64,000 nucleotides of DNA. Origin: CALLPQ01 sp039819545. Lineage in GTDB: Bacteria; Pseudomonadota; Alphaproteobacteria; Caulobacterales; Parvularculaceae. Both the position numbers and the translations under genes were made by a program. The stretch spans positions 124,001 through 188,000 of the forward strand of contig JBCBRS010000004.1 in assembly GCA_039819545.1 (NCBI GenBank). The letters are read 5' to 3'. This document shows positions 1 through 8,883 of this stretch, one piece after another. Within the stretch, counting starts at the first letter, position 1. Every line of letters starts with the position of its first letter. The notes beneath the pieces are model-generated. The model was given only the letters and a program-made list of their open reading frames with translations, was not told the DNA's origin and ran no database searches.

Positions 1-4
1 GCAG

Positions 5-490
5 TTGACAGACATTGATTTCTTTTATGAGTTGTTTCGCAGCAAGCGGTTCAAAAAAGCGCTTCCCAAGCCGGACAGAACACTGATCCCACCAAAAGTG
101 AAGCGTGACTTCGCGCCCAAGCGGCAGGGGGTTATCGCTGAAAGCGGCGCGCGGCGATCTTCTGGTAATCCGGTAAAGCTGGATCGATTTAATTTCTCCG
201 TACAAAGCTGTTTTACGCTTACCGGCGCCCTCGCGGGTAACATTGATCGCGCCCGTTCTGGACAGAAGAGTGATAATGGCGATCCCGCAACCTCACCCAT
301 GCATATGGCCGTGGATAGCGCTGATATCTTGTTGGCGGGCGATTATGCTGGCGGGCTTTGCTACCGTTCCACCTCCGCATGGTCGCCCTGGTTTTATGCC
401 GTCGAATGGGACCGTACCCACGTCTTTATCAACCGGGAAAGCCGCGAAGCCACGTTTATCTTCATGTCTGATCAGGAATACACACCGTAA
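5..490 (+). CDS. Hypothetical protein, possibly 5'-truncated
   Basis: I do not recognise this protein. The open frame runs from the window edge to TAA at 488-490. The first usable start is a TTG at position 5, so the true start may lie upstream of the window and the 161 residues seen may be only the C-terminal part. The N-terminal half is basic (Lys/Arg/Pro-rich, residues 10-60). The C-terminal half is rich in aromatics (Trp126, Trp129, Trp134 region) and looks globular. There is no signal peptide or membrane segment in the visible part. Its stop codon overlaps by one base the ATG of the ArsC-like gene that follows, so the two are probably co-translated. Confidence 0.5.
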   Translation: MTDIDFFYELFRSKRFKKALPKPDRTLIPPKVKRDFAPKRQGVIAESGARRSSGNPVKLDRFNFSVQSCFTLTGALAGNIDRARSGQKSDNGDPATSPMHMAVDSADILLAGDYAGGLCYRSTSAWSPWFYAVEWDRTHVFINRESREATFIFMSDQEYTP

Positions 491-828
491 TGGAGCTCTA
501 CGGCCTAAAGAACTGTGATAAATGCCGGGCGGCCATGAAGGCGCTTGATAACGCAGGGGTCGCCTATGTGTTTCACGATATTCGTGAGGTCAGTCTATCC
601 ACGGATGATCTTAGTCGCTGGATTGATGCCACAGGTTTAGACGCGATTGCGAACAAACGGTCCACAACCTGGCGCGCCCTCCCGGACGCACAGAAGGCAC
701 TGCTGGAAAAAGACGCAGCCTCGCTTCTTCTCACCCACCGGACCCTGATTAAAAGACCGGTGATTGTTCTGGGTAAAGATGTTTCGGTCGGTTGGACAGA
801 CAAAATTGCACAGATAGTGATCAAGTAA
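490..828 (+). CDS. ArsC/Spx family reductase-like protein (YffB type)
   Basis: Small thioredoxin-fold protein of the ArsC/Spx/YffB family: 112 residues, the usual size. The N-terminus reads as a beta strand followed by NCDKCRAAMK, giving a CxxC pair at about Cys9 and Cys12 where arsenate reductases carry the catalytic cysteine. KRPVIVLG near residue 88 is the family's conserved KRP segment. Family members reduce arsenate with glutathione or act as redox adaptors. The CxxC form and absence of ars genes nearby favour a YffB/Spx-like role over arsenic resistance, which is inference. The ATG overlaps the preceding stop by one base. It converges on the penicillin-binding protein gene, with a palindromic repeat in the gap. 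Confidence 0.85.
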   Translation: MELYGLKNCDKCRAAMKALDNAGVAYVFHDIREVSLSTDDLSRWIDATGLDAIANKRSTTWRALPDAQKALLEKDAASLLLTHRTLIKRPVIVLGKDVSVGWTDKIAQIVIK

Positions 829-853
829 GCGCCACATAGCAGCCGTTCGCGTA

Positions 854-954
854 GAGCGCATTCACAAAAAGTGTCGTCACGGTTTTTGGGTTCGAAGGCG
901 CGACCATTAATGAATCTAGACTACGTTTCCGATTCAACAAAAAATAAACGTCGT
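854..954. repeat. Dispersed palindromic element, copy A
   Basis: This gap between two convergent genes begins with GAGCGCATTCACAAAAAGTG and ends with an inverted repeat, CTAGACTACGTTT at 916-928 against AAACGTCGTCTAG, one mismatch, with a loop containing ATTCAACAAAAA. A second element with the same opening block and the same TAGACT...ATTCAACAAAAA hairpin lies at 23263-23393, also between convergent genes. The pair looks like a short intergenic repeat family that may serve as a bidirectional terminator. Confidence 0.55.
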
Positions 955-979
955 CTAGCAAAGTCTCATGGGGGGTTTG

Positions 980-3001
980 CTACTGCGGATAAGCCGCTGG
1001 AACGAAAGGGTGTACCCTATCACGATCCAGGGGGTCGGCGTCAGCGGATGCGCCTGTCGATACCGGGCTATAGAGGGGTAAAATCTGCGCCATCACCGAT
1101 GACCAGATCATGGCAGGCGCGCGCCCGCCCGTGATGCCGGGCATGGGCGCATAATTATCCTGTCCAAGCCAGACTACGCCGACTAATCCATCCGCATGCC
1201 CCACAAACCAGGCATCGCGGCTCCCCTGCGTTGTGCCGGTTTTTCCAGCAACCACATAGCCCGGCACCTTGGCGCGCCTGCCGGTGCCGGTTTGAACCAC
1301 CGCACGCAGCATGCTGTTTACTTCATTAATGGCCTGGAGGGAGGCCACACGGTCCGAATAGGTGCCCCGGTGCTGATAAAGCGGAATACCCTCAACAGTC
1401 TGTACCGAGACGATTACATGGCTATCGGCACGAAACCCACCATTGGCAAACGGCACCCAGGATTGGGCGAGGTGATAGGGCGAAATCGCGTCGACGCCCA
1501 GGGCCAGCGCCGGGTCCGGGTTCAGAGAGCCTGGATAGCCCATCGCCCCCGCCCGCTGCCGCACGCGGTCGCGCCCGGTCCATTCCTGCAGACGAATGGC
1601 GGCGCTGTTCATGGACTTCGCCAACGCCTGGCTAAGCGAGCTCTGCCCGTAAAATTTACTTTTGTAGTTGTCTGGCGACCATGATCCGATTGTGATGGGC
1701 GCGTCGAGAATAAGATGGTGGGCGCGCGCACCAGCCTCAATCGCGGCAAGATAGATAAAAGGCTTGAATGCCGAACCCGGCTGGCGCCGTGATTGCGTCG
1801 CGCGATTGAACTGGCTAGACCCATAATCGCGCCCGCCCACCATCGCCCGCACAGCCCCTGCGCGATCAGCAATAACCACCGCCACCTCTGGCGATACGTC
1901 AATCTCCGCCGGGATCAAATCATCACGCTGCCATGCCGATGATAGGCCGCTCTCCAGCGCCGTTTGCAGGGCAGGATCGAAAGTTGTCTGCACAATCAGA
2001 TCAGCATCATGGTCCCCAATGAGGCGGCGCACTTCGCGCCGGGCATGATCAACAAAATATTCCGCGGCCGTAAAGCTCGGGGGATTAAGATAGATTGGAG
2101 TACGGATTGCTTCATGTGCGCGTTCTGCAGAAATAAAACCAGCGTCAACCATCGCCTCCACAACAAGCTTTGCCCGGCGCCCCGCATCGGCTGGATTACG
2201 TGTCGGGTCATATCGCGAGGGTGCTTTCAACAGCCCCGCAATCAAGGCTGCCTCATTCAGTGAAAGCGTGGTGGCCGATTTACCGAAATAACGGTGGCTC
2301 GCCGCGTCAATGCCATATGCGCCGGCGCCCAGATAAACACGATTGAGATAGAGCGTCAGGATCTCATCTTTCGAAAACCGGTTTTCGAGCCAAAGAGCCA
2401 AGACAAGCTCCTGAACCTTCCGTTTGATGGTGCGGTCGGAGGAAAGAAACAAGTTTTTGGCAAGTTGCTGGGTTATCGTCGACCCCCCCTGCCGCACGGC
2501 CCCTTTACTGGCATTAACCAGCAGCGCCCGGCCGATGGAAAAGGGGTTTACCCCGAAATGATGGCGAAAGTTGCGATCCTCAACGGCAAGGACAGCATGG
2601 GTGACGTGCGGCGGCAATTCCGCCAGCCGGATGGGCGCTCCGAACTGCGTTCCTTTGGTGTCGAGCGGTGTTCCGTCGACCGCAAGGATGGTCAGGCGCG
2701 GTGCCCGGTCCGGTCGCCATAAACTATCCGTGTCCGGCAGATCAGCGGCGAAGACAATGACCGCCAGCAAAAGACCGACAACGCCGCAAAAAGAAAATGC
2801 CGTCAGTTCGCTCGCCAACCGGGCGAAAAGGCCGGTTTGCCCACCGCGCCCAGTTCGACCGCCCCGTCTGGTTTGTTTTGATCGCTTTCGGCTTTGCCGG
2901 CCATGATGGCTGATGGATCGCGCGGGCGCACGCAGAACAGCCGCCAGCGGTGGCTTTGGCTGCTTTTGATCGGACCCATTGATGGCTGGTGCTTTACCCA
3001 T
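980..3001 (-). CDS. Class A penicillin-binding protein (bifunctional glycosyltransferase/transpeptidase)
   Basis: Peptidoglycan synthase of 673 residues. A basic cytoplasmic tail (1-60) and one membrane anchor (about 66-87) are followed by a family-51 glycosyltransferase domain with catalytic Glu141 in EDRNF and QGGSTITQQ at 171-179. The penicillin-binding transpeptidase domain follows, with SxxK nucleophile Ser410-AFK, SMN at 463-465 and KTGTT at 587-591. All catalytic motifs are present. It polymerises lipid II and cross-links strands in the periplasm. It resembles alphaproteobacterial PBP1A-type enzymes but is somewhat shorter because no large OB insert is apparent. It is a lone gene, divergent from the TetR gene across about 210 bp containing two perfect palindromes. 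Confidence 0.93.
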   Translation of the reverse strand: MGKAPAINGSDQKQPKPPLAAVLRAPARSISHHGRQSRKRSKQTRRGGRTGRGGQTGLFARLASELTAFSFCGVVGLLLAVIVFAADLPDTDSLWRPDRAPRLTILAVDGTPLDTKGTQFGAPIRLAELPPHVTHAVLAVEDRNFRHHFGVNPFSIGRALLVNASKGAVRQGGSTITQQLAKNLFLSSDRTIKRKVQELVLALWLENRFSKDEILTLYLNRVYLGAGAYGIDAASHRYFGKSATTLSLNEAALIAGLLKAPSRYDPTRNPADAGRRAKLVVEAMVDAGFISAERAHEAIRTPIYLNPPSFTAAEYFVDHARREVRRLIGDHDADLIVQTTFDPALQTALESGLSSAWQRDDLIPAEIDVSPEVAVVIADRAGAVRAMVGGRDYGSSQFNRATQSRRQPGSAFKPFIYLAAIEAGARAHHLILDAPITIGSWSPDNYKSKFYGQSSLSQALAKSMNSAAIRLQEWTGRDRVRQRAGAMGYPGSLNPDPALALGVDAISPYHLAQSWVPFANGGFRADSHVIVSVQTVEGIPLYQHRGTYSDRVASLQAINEVNSMLRAVVQTGTGRRAKVPGYVVAGKTGTTQGSRDAWFVGHADGLVGVVWLGQDNYAPMPGITGGRAPAMIWSSVMAQILPLYSPVSTGASADADPLDRDRVHPFVPAAYPQ

Positions 3002-3050
3002 GGTTAATAGGTGCGAGCGAAGGGTAAACGCCGGGTAAAGATTTGTTCAA

Positions 3051-3067
3051 ATGGTGCGGCGCACCAT
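3051..3067. promoter_or_regulatory. Palindrome upstream of PBP gene
   Basis: ATGGTGC GGC GCACCAT is a perfect 7-bp inverted repeat, 50 bp upstream of the PBP start in the divergent PBP/TetR gap. It is a candidate operator, although the TetR neighbour's site is not known. Confidence 0.35.
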
Positions 3068-3088
3068 GACGAACACCGCGCGTTACAC

Positions 3089-3106
3089 CCGTGTTTACGA
3101 ACACGG
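3089..3106. promoter_or_regulatory. Second palindrome in the PBP/TetR gap
   Basis: CCGTGTT TACG AACACGG is a perfect 7-bp inverted repeat with a 4-nt centre, 22 bp from the first palindrome. Its position between divergent genes fits a regulator site, possibly for TetR autoregulation. It could also fold as a small hairpin. Confidence 0.35.
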
Positions 3107-3213
3107 CGCCTCAGGTGACAGGATGAACCCGCTATGGGTATACTTCGCTCTTGCGAATGAAGAGGGGCGCGCAGAACGCCTCAATCTAAAAAAACAGGGC
3201 AGGAAATTTGGTT

Positions 3214-3897
3214 GTGGATGTAAAAAAGGGCAGCGAAGACACTAGCGGTTTCGGCGCCACGCTCCCGGATGAGTGTACCGCGCCGAAACAGACGATTGAT
3301 GCGAAAGAACTGGCGATCATCGAGGCGGCGCGCCAGAGTTTCTTGGCCAAGGGCTTTGATGCGGCCAGCATGGATGAGATCGCGCTTCTCGCAAATGTTT
3401 CCAAGCGGACGGTGTATAACCGCTTTCGATCAAAAGAGGCCCTGTTCGCGGCGGCCATCCTGACCACCTGTCAGGAAATCCTGCCCGATAACTTTGCGGA
3501 ACTTGAAGCGCATCTGCCCCCCTATGACCTGTTAGAGACTTTGGCGCGGCGCTTTGTTGAGGGCGTTTTTTCGCCCGAAGCGATTGCCTTGCGCCGGATT
3601 GCAGCCTTCGAAGCGCAGCGGCGACCCGAACTCGGCAAAGCGTTTCTTGATAATGGACCACGGATGATGGTCAAAACATGCGTGCCCATCCTCAAGCGCC
3701 TGGCGGAAAAAGCAAATATTGCCGTTGGTAAAGAGGATGATTTTGAAGCAGCGCTCTGGCAGTTAGGGGCCCTTCTTACAGAACCTCTGCACACGCATGT
3801 TTTGATGGGACAAGTGCCAGACGATCTTGATGAGCAGATTGACCGCCAGATTCAAAATGGGCTCATGGCCTTTCTCAAGCTCCATAAAGTCAAGTAA
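3214..3897 (+). CDS. TetR/AcrR family transcriptional regulator
   Basis: One-component repressor of 227 residues. The N-terminal helix-turn-helix (about residues 28-75) contains AARQSFLAKGFDAASMDEIA and VSKRTVYNRFRSKEALF, typical of TetR proteins. The C-terminal ligand domain resembles the AefR-like type, with the FEAQRRPELG segment in its first half. I chose GTG at 3214, behind a purine-rich AGGAAA, over the in-frame TTG at 3208. No obvious target operon is adjacent. The divergent PBP gene and the palindromes between them are the nearest candidates, but regulation of PBP is inference only. Confidence 0.9.
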   Translation: MDVKKGSEDTSGFGATLPDECTAPKQTIDAKELAIIEAARQSFLAKGFDAASMDEIALLANVSKRTVYNRFRSKEALFAAAILTTCQEILPDNFAELEAHLPPYDLLETLARRFVEGVFSPEAIALRRIAAFEAQRRPELGKAFLDNGPRMMVKTCVPILKRLAEKANIAVGKEDDFEAALWQLGALLTEPLHTHVLMGQVPDDLDEQIDRQIQNGLMAFLKLHKVK

Positions 3898-3981
3898 CGG
3901 GTCGTATTGCTCCGCTCTCGAATCATCCTTGAGCATACCAAACTGACGCCAGTGCACGCTTGTTTCAATCTGAGACGTAAC

Positions 3982-4025
3982 CATCCTTCGAGACGATCGC
4001 TGACGAACGCTCCTCAGGATGAGGA
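3982..4025. repeat. CATCCTTCGAGACG-type dispersed palindrome
   Basis: The sequence opens CATCCTTCGAGACGATCGC and closes CGCTCCTCAGGATGAGGA, so the ends are complementary with an interrupted centre. Very similar elements are common between genes in many alphaproteobacteria. Related copies occur in this window at 41820-41863 and, inverted, at 41890-41930. Confidence 0.75.
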
Positions 4026-4084
4026 CTTCATTATGATTCCCGAAAAAACGAACTCTGGGGGGCCAGATGGGCGTGATTTGAATT

Positions 4085-4370
4085 CAAATCACTGCACCGA
4101 AACGGCTTTTAGCTGATAACGCGGACGATGCAGAACATTGTCGACTTTATCTCGATAGCGGAAACATTGACGCAGTCATCGCGTCTACAAGATCCAGAAC
4201 AACGCCTTATCCACTCGATAAACAGGCCTATAAACGGCGAGACATCGTTGAGCGGATGGTCGGAAAGCTCAAAAACTGTAAGGCGCATAGCAACTCGATA
4301 TGATCGGCTGGCAAAAAACTATCTCTTGGCATTAGCTCTTTTGGCAGCCCTCATCGAGTGGATAAGTTGA
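4085..4370 (+). pseudogene. IS5-type transposase C-terminal remnant, frameshifted
   Basis: Decayed transposase fragment. In one frame from 4085 the translation includes KRLLADNADDAEHCRLYLDS and then YPLDKQAYKRRDIVERMVGK, the region around the last catalytic Glu of IS5-family DDE enzymes. After LKNC the frame ends at TGA, and the expected continuation RRIATRYDRLAKNYLLALAL is in another frame ending at 4370. The N-terminal two thirds of the enzyme, including the first two catalytic Asp residues, are missing and I found no terminal inverted repeats. This is a dead insertion-sequence scar with one frameshift. A dispersed palindrome lies 60 bp upstream. Confidence 0.8.
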
Positions 4371-4577
4371 GTCCCCCACCGAGGTCATCAGGCCCGTGTT
4401 GAACCAAACTATGGGCGCAACTGTACAAAAGATACTACCAGGATGCCAAGCGTCGCGGCGCGTGGCCACGCATGCCTGAGGCAACGGATCGCAAGGGGGC
4501 CACAGCTGCTAGGCAAAAGCGCCCGAAACTGACATATCACCTCCAGCCGTCAACCAGACCATCAGAAAGGACACCCC

Positions 4578-5180
4578 ATGGCTATTCACCTTCCCGACCT
4601 GCCCTATGCCCGCGATGCGCTCGCGCCCCATATGTCCGAAGACACGCTGAACTTTCACTATGGCAAGCACCATCAGGCTTATGTGGATAACCTCAACAAG
4701 ATGATTGACGGCACCGCGCATGCGAATGCCGACCTTGTCTCCATTGTCCGCGACAGCGCCAATGACGACAGCAAAGCCGGTGTCTTCAACAACGCTGCCC
4801 AGGTGTGGAACCACACCTTTTACTGGCACTCCATGAAGCCCGGCGGCGGCGGCGCACCAACCGGCACCATTGCCGATGAAATCAACAAGAGCTTTGGCGA
4901 TTATGAGACCTTCAAGGAAGAATTTTCCAAGGCTGGTGCAACCCAGTTCGGTTCAGGCTGGGCCTGGCTGGTGGCAAAAGCCGGCAAGCTCGAAATTCGC
5001 AAAACACCGAATGCCGAAACACCGTTGACTGATACAAGCTGCACCCCGATCCTGACCATGGATGTGTGGGAGCACGCCTATTATCTCGATCACCAGAACA
5101 AACGCCCGGCCTACATGTCGACCTTCCTCGACAATCTGGTCAATTGGGACTTCGCAAACGAGAATTTGTCTGCGGCATAA
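4578..5180 (+). CDS. sodB: Superoxide dismutase [Fe]
   Basis: Cytoplasmic iron superoxide dismutase, 200 residues, converting superoxide to oxygen and hydrogen peroxide. Metal ligands are visible: His27 in FHYGKHH, His79 in WNHTFYW, Asp162 and His166 in DVWEHAYY. NNAAQVWNHTFYW and FGSGWAWLV match the Fe-SodB branch rather than Mn-SodA. The length is complete. The ATG at 4578 is preceded by AGAAAGGACACCCC. It is monocistronic, ending in a strong terminator, with its own upstream gap of about 200 bp in which I see no recognisable operator. Confidence 0.96.
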   Translation: MAIHLPDLPYARDALAPHMSEDTLNFHYGKHHQAYVDNLNKMIDGTAHANADLVSIVRDSANDDSKAGVFNNAAQVWNHTFYWHSMKPGGGGAPTGTIADEINKSFGDYETFKEEFSKAGATQFGSGWAWLVAKAGKLEIRKTPNAETPLTDTSCTPILTMDVWEHAYYLDHQNKRPAYMSTFLDNLVNWDFANENLSAA

Positions 5181-5205
5181 GTTACCCAGAAGCCTGGAAA
5201 CATCA

Positions 5206-5235
5206 AAACGGCCGCGCCCTAGCGGCCGTTTTTTT
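5206..5235 (+). terminator. Intrinsic terminator of sodB
   Basis: AACGGCCGC / GCGGCCGTT stem with a short loop followed by seven T, about 25 bp after the sodB stop. It is a textbook rho-independent terminator. Confidence 0.9.
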
Positions 5236-5267
5236 GTGGAGGTCTGACCACCCTACATGCCGGCCAT

Positions 5268-5299
5268 AAAAAAACCCGCACCAGATGGTGCGGGTTTTT
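5268..5299 (-). terminator. Bidirectional terminator, TonB-receptor side
   Basis: AAAAAACCCGCACC / GGTGCGGGTTTTT stem with a 4-nt loop, A-run on one side and T-run on the other. It lies 20 bp after the stop of the leftward TonB-dependent receptor gene and serves that strand. It can also back up sodB termination. Confidence 0.9.
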
Positions 5300-5319
5300 C
5301 TTTCGTCAGTTGGATGCGG

Positions 5320-8300
5320 TTAGTTGCGAAGGTTCAGCCGGAAGAAGAAGTTCCGACCAAACGAGTTGCCGCCTCCACCAAAGGCTTGCTGCTCAATGGT
5401 AAGATCGTTGTCAAACACATTGTTCACACCGACGCGAATACCGGCGTAATCAGTAAACTGGTAGCCGATTGACATATCGTGTTCCACATCGCGCTGGAGA
5501 ACAAACGCAAACTCAGGAATGTCGTCACAATCGCCTGCCGTCCGGAAGAAGCAAGGGTTTATATTGTCATCGTACGTTGCCCGCCAGAACAGATCAAAGC
5601 CGCGATAGCGCCAATTGAAATCAGCAACCAGTTGCAATTCTTCCGCACTGTTAACCGTAGACCCAACAAGGTTCACCGGACGTCCTTGCGAATCCACCTC
5701 AGCACGGTCGCTTTCGCGGATAATGAGCGGGGCATAGAACGTCGCGTTCACAGCGATATCACCAAAGTCCCGTTCGCCGCTGTTGAGGCGTGAAAACTTG
5801 AGTGCATCAGCAACGTTAAACCCGTAACGAACCTGCCCCTGGATCGCATTGAGCTGCAACGTTCCTGTGTTCCCAAAGCCGGTTGTACCGCCCGTGATAT
5901 CAAAACCACCAACAAGCGAACCGTCTGTCGGGGGTTGCTCTCCAACACGGGTGAAGTTCGAACACTCCGGAGCATCCAATGACGTGTCAAAGCACGTCTG
6001 CGTAAAGAAGGTGAAATCAGGTTGTGTGATTTGATCACTTACAAGGATGCGAATATAATCTGCCCGGACCGTAAGACCGGGAATAAAATCAGGCTGGGCT
6101 ACGAAGCCGGCTGTGTAGGAATTACCGATTTCGAAGTTCAAATTCGGGTTACCACCAGCCTGCAGCGGGATTGCAGCATTTACCGAAGGCGTCGTGAAGA
6201 TATTATCGCCAGGCGCGAGAATGAGACCGGTCTGACCATCAATTGTCCCGATGGCTGCTCCCGTAAAGCCCAGTTGCTGGGCTGCCAGCACACAATTGGC
6301 CTGGCGGTTCGTGTTCGGAGCATCGTTGATATTGGTCACATCACATGGGTCACCGGTTTGGTCAAACGCCTGCGCGAATGGCGAGAACAATTCAACAATC
6401 GATGGCTGTCGCACCGAACGCGTGTAGTTGCCACGCAGAACAAGCTGGTTTTCAAACAGGCCCACTTCGCCGCCGGCGGTGTACGTGTTTACACTGCCTG
6501 AGAGGGCACTACCCAACAACTCCTGATCTGAGTCCGAAGAACCGCGGGCACGGATGTATCGGTAAGCCCCATTGAAGCTCAGATTGTTGATGAAGCTAAG
6601 GCCTAGGTTAAAGTCTTCAGAAAGGACGGGAATGACAACCTCCCCGAACGCTTCGTTGGAGACGACTTCTGCTTGTGGGAAGCTGGCAACTGCAGGTTCA
6701 CGTGACAAACCATCTTCCAACACACCGCCATTTTGCAATGAGCCAAACTCGCGACGACGCTCAACGCCAATGTTAAATTGCAACCACCCGGCAGGCAATT
6801 TTAATGCGTCACCACCGAAGTTAGCGACAAAGTCGGTTTGATTGATTTCGCCGAAGCCCTGCGCCGGCGATGAGATGAAGTTGATCGCTGCAGGCGAGTT
6901 ACCCCCTGGGATTTGACCAACAAACAGATTGAGCGGCGTACAACCCGCTACTGCTCCATTCGGAGTTGGCGTGTTGCCAGTAGAAATCCCTATCCCGCCT
7001 TCACTTTGGTCAACGGGACCGGGTGCATCGAGAAACACCGAACACAGTATATCCCCGACCTGCGCTGCACCTGTATCAATCGATTCAACTTGCCCATCGC
7101 GGATGACGTTTATCAGTGAACTGTTGATCGTTTGTTGAAGCGCTGTTTGATTGTCAGCGTCATTCAATTGGTCAAGGCCTGCCTGGTCGAGTCTGACGGA
7201 GTTGACGGCGTTGAAGAAGGCGTCGCCTCGAATAACCGATACGCTACGCGCCTGCGATGTGCGACCGAAGTTCATCGACACATCCCAATTAAACCGGCGC
7301 TCCCCGGCTTCGAAGTCGCCCTCGAGGCCCCCGACGACCCGGTACGTGGTTGTATCGATGAAGTTTGCACCAGCATCCGGGAGCAGACCGAGGTTAATAC
7401 CGTTCAAGAAGAGAACGTCCAAATCCTGTGGCCCAGCCGCAAGATTACTTTCAAGAGCCGGTATACCGGCGATAAGTCCATCCAACTCACCCTGCATTTC
7501 CGCGTCCAACATCTGCATTGCCTGCAGCTCTGCAATACGCATTTGATTGGCGTCTAATGTGTTCTGGACGCCTGCCAAACGGGACGTTTCTTGCCGGAAA
7601 AATGAATCCGTAAGTTCGGTTCTATCTCCAGCGTTTATGAATGGGTTGTTGATCGAAACACCAAAGGCGCCTTGCCCCTGTGTGTTCAAAAACGCCGTAT
7701 TAAAGGCGTTACCCGACTGAGAAACGAGATCGGTACCACTTGCGTTGAGGAAGTTGGTTTCCATGAATACGCGAACATTATCAGTCACATCGTAGCGTGC
7801 GCTCGACGTGAATACAAAGCGTTCCACGGGAACAACGGCTTCCTGAAAATCGTTCAGGTCGAAACCGGAACCCCCTTCACCGAAAACAGCACTTGTGCCC
7901 CGTCGCGTGCCGGGATCAAAAACAGACAAACCACCGTCGCCGGCAAAGGTCAGGATATTGCCGTCAGCATCGGAAAATAGGTTTGCGCCAAAGAAGGGCA
8001 AAGGGACACCGTTTCCAGGGGCGGGAAGGAAGCCGAAAGCCCCTTCAAGAATGTTAAACCGCCCTTCATTTCCGAGGATAGAGACGTCGCCGGTACCAAA
8101 TGCTGAGATCTGGTTATTTAGGCCCGGAACATCATTCGCTACCGCACCTTGTTGGTTTTCATACTGAATTGACGCAGTAACATTGCCGCGACCATCGGAG
8201 AAGTTCGCACCGAATACACCACCGACCGTATATTCGGGAGCCGAAAATTCCTGGAAATCGTCATACTGGAAGGATAGATCGATGCCTTCGAAATCGCGCT

Positions 8301-8883
8301 TAAGAACAATATTTACCGTACCGGCGATCGCATCAGCACCGTAAATTGGCGCCCCACCGATGGAGAGCGTTTCGACGCGTTCAATCAAAACTGACGGGAA
8401 GTTGTTAATGTCAACCTGAGAGCCTTCTTCGCGACCAATCGGGTCGGCAGACAGCGGGTTACCAGGAACGAAACGACGACCATTGACGAGAACGAGTGTT
8501 CTTTGCGTCCCGAGGTTGAACAGATCGAGAAATTCCTGACCAGGGTTTTGGCCCGAGCCGGTCGTCAAGCCGCCAACGCCAGTACCAAATCCCGGCAATT
8601 CGTTGAGCGCGTCCGCCAGGTTTGTAAAGCCACGCTTGTCCAGCGTCTCAGCGTTGAGAACCAGAGCCGGCTGGTCGATATCTTCAAAACCACGTCGCTG
8701 AATACGTGAACCAACAACGGTGATCGCGTTTTCTTCTTCGTCAACTGCATCATCCTGCGCCATGGCGGGCGCGGCGGCTGCAAGGCTCAAAGAGGATACG
8801 CCAGCAGCGAGAAGCAGGGAAAGGCGACGTGGTTCGATATCCAGTTTATTTCTGTCCGTTGTCATAGCGTACATGAGCCCCAT
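5320..8883 (-). CDS. TonB-dependent outer membrane receptor
   Basis: Large outer-membrane transporter, 1,187 residues from the first ATG. MTTDRN at residue 7 is an equally likely start. The signal peptide is RRLSLLLAAGVSS through PAMA, cleaved near residue 42. The plug domain (about 55-195) includes ITVVGSRIQR, LADALNELPGFG, TLVLVNGRR and GADAIAGTVNIVLKR. The rest is a long beta barrel ending RNFFFRLNLRN, with GIRVGVNNVFDNDL before it as in the receptor family. It is longer than siderophore receptors, resembling the oligosaccharide- or peptide-type receptors of Caulobacterales and sphingomonads. A long helical insert near residues 440-500 lies in a barrel loop. The substrate cannot be told, since no transport or hydrolase genes sit beside it. 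Confidence 0.92.
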   Translation of the reverse strand: MGLMYAMTTDRNKLDIEPRRLSLLLAAGVSSLSLAAAAPAMAQDDAVDEEENAITVVGSRIQRRGFEDIDQPALVLNAETLDKRGFTNLADALNELPGFGTGVGGLTTGSGQNPGQEFLDLFNLGTQRTLVLVNGRRFVPGNPLSADPIGREEGSQVDINNFPSVLIERVETLSIGGAPIYGADAIAGTVNIVLKRDFEGIDLSFQYDDFQEFSAPEYTVGGVFGANFSDGRGNVTASIQYENQQGAVANDVPGLNNQISAFGTGDVSILGNEGRFNILEGAFGFLPAPGNGVPLPFFGANLFSDADGNILTFAGDGGLSVFDPGTRRGTSAVFGEGGSGFDLNDFQEAVVPVERFVFTSSARYDVTDNVRVFMETNFLNASGTDLVSQSGNAFNTAFLNTQGQGAFGVSINNPFINAGDRTELTDSFFRQETSRLAGVQNTLDANQMRIAELQAMQMLDAEMQGELDGLIAGIPALESNLAAGPQDLDVLFLNGINLGLLPDAGANFIDTTTYRVVGGLEGDFEAGERRFNWDVSMNFGRTSQARSVSVIRGDAFFNAVNSVRLDQAGLDQLNDADNQTALQQTINSSLINVIRDGQVESIDTGAAQVGDILCSVFLDAPGPVDQSEGGIGISTGNTPTPNGAVAGCTPLNLFVGQIPGGNSPAAINFISSPAQGFGEINQTDFVANFGGDALKLPAGWLQFNIGVERRREFGSLQNGGVLEDGLSREPAVASFPQAEVVSNEAFGEVVIPVLSEDFNLGLSFINNLSFNGAYRYIRARGSSDSDQELLGSALSGSVNTYTAGGEVGLFENQLVLRGNYTRSVRQPSIVELFSPFAQAFDQTGDPCDVTNINDAPNTNRQANCVLAAQQLGFTGAAIGTIDGQTGLILAPGDNIFTTPSVNAAIPLQAGGNPNLNFEIGNSYTAGFVAQPDFIPGLTVRADYIRILVSDQITQPDFTFFTQTCFDTSLDAPECSNFTRVGEQPPTDGSLVGGFDITGGTTGFGNTGTLQLNAIQGQVRYGFNVADALKFSRLNSGERDFGDIAVNATFYAPLIIRESDRAEVDSQGRPVNLVGSTVNSAEELQLVADFNWRYRGFDLFWRATYDDNINPCFFRTAGDCDDIPEFAFVLQRDVEHDMSIGYQFTDYAGIRVGVNNVFDNDLTIEQQAFGGGGNSFGRNFFFRLNLRN

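Noticed and set aside
854..915. Possible tRNA T-arm around GGGTTCGAA at 889
   Set aside because: Flanks do not form a 5-bp T stem and there is no acceptor or anticodon arm.
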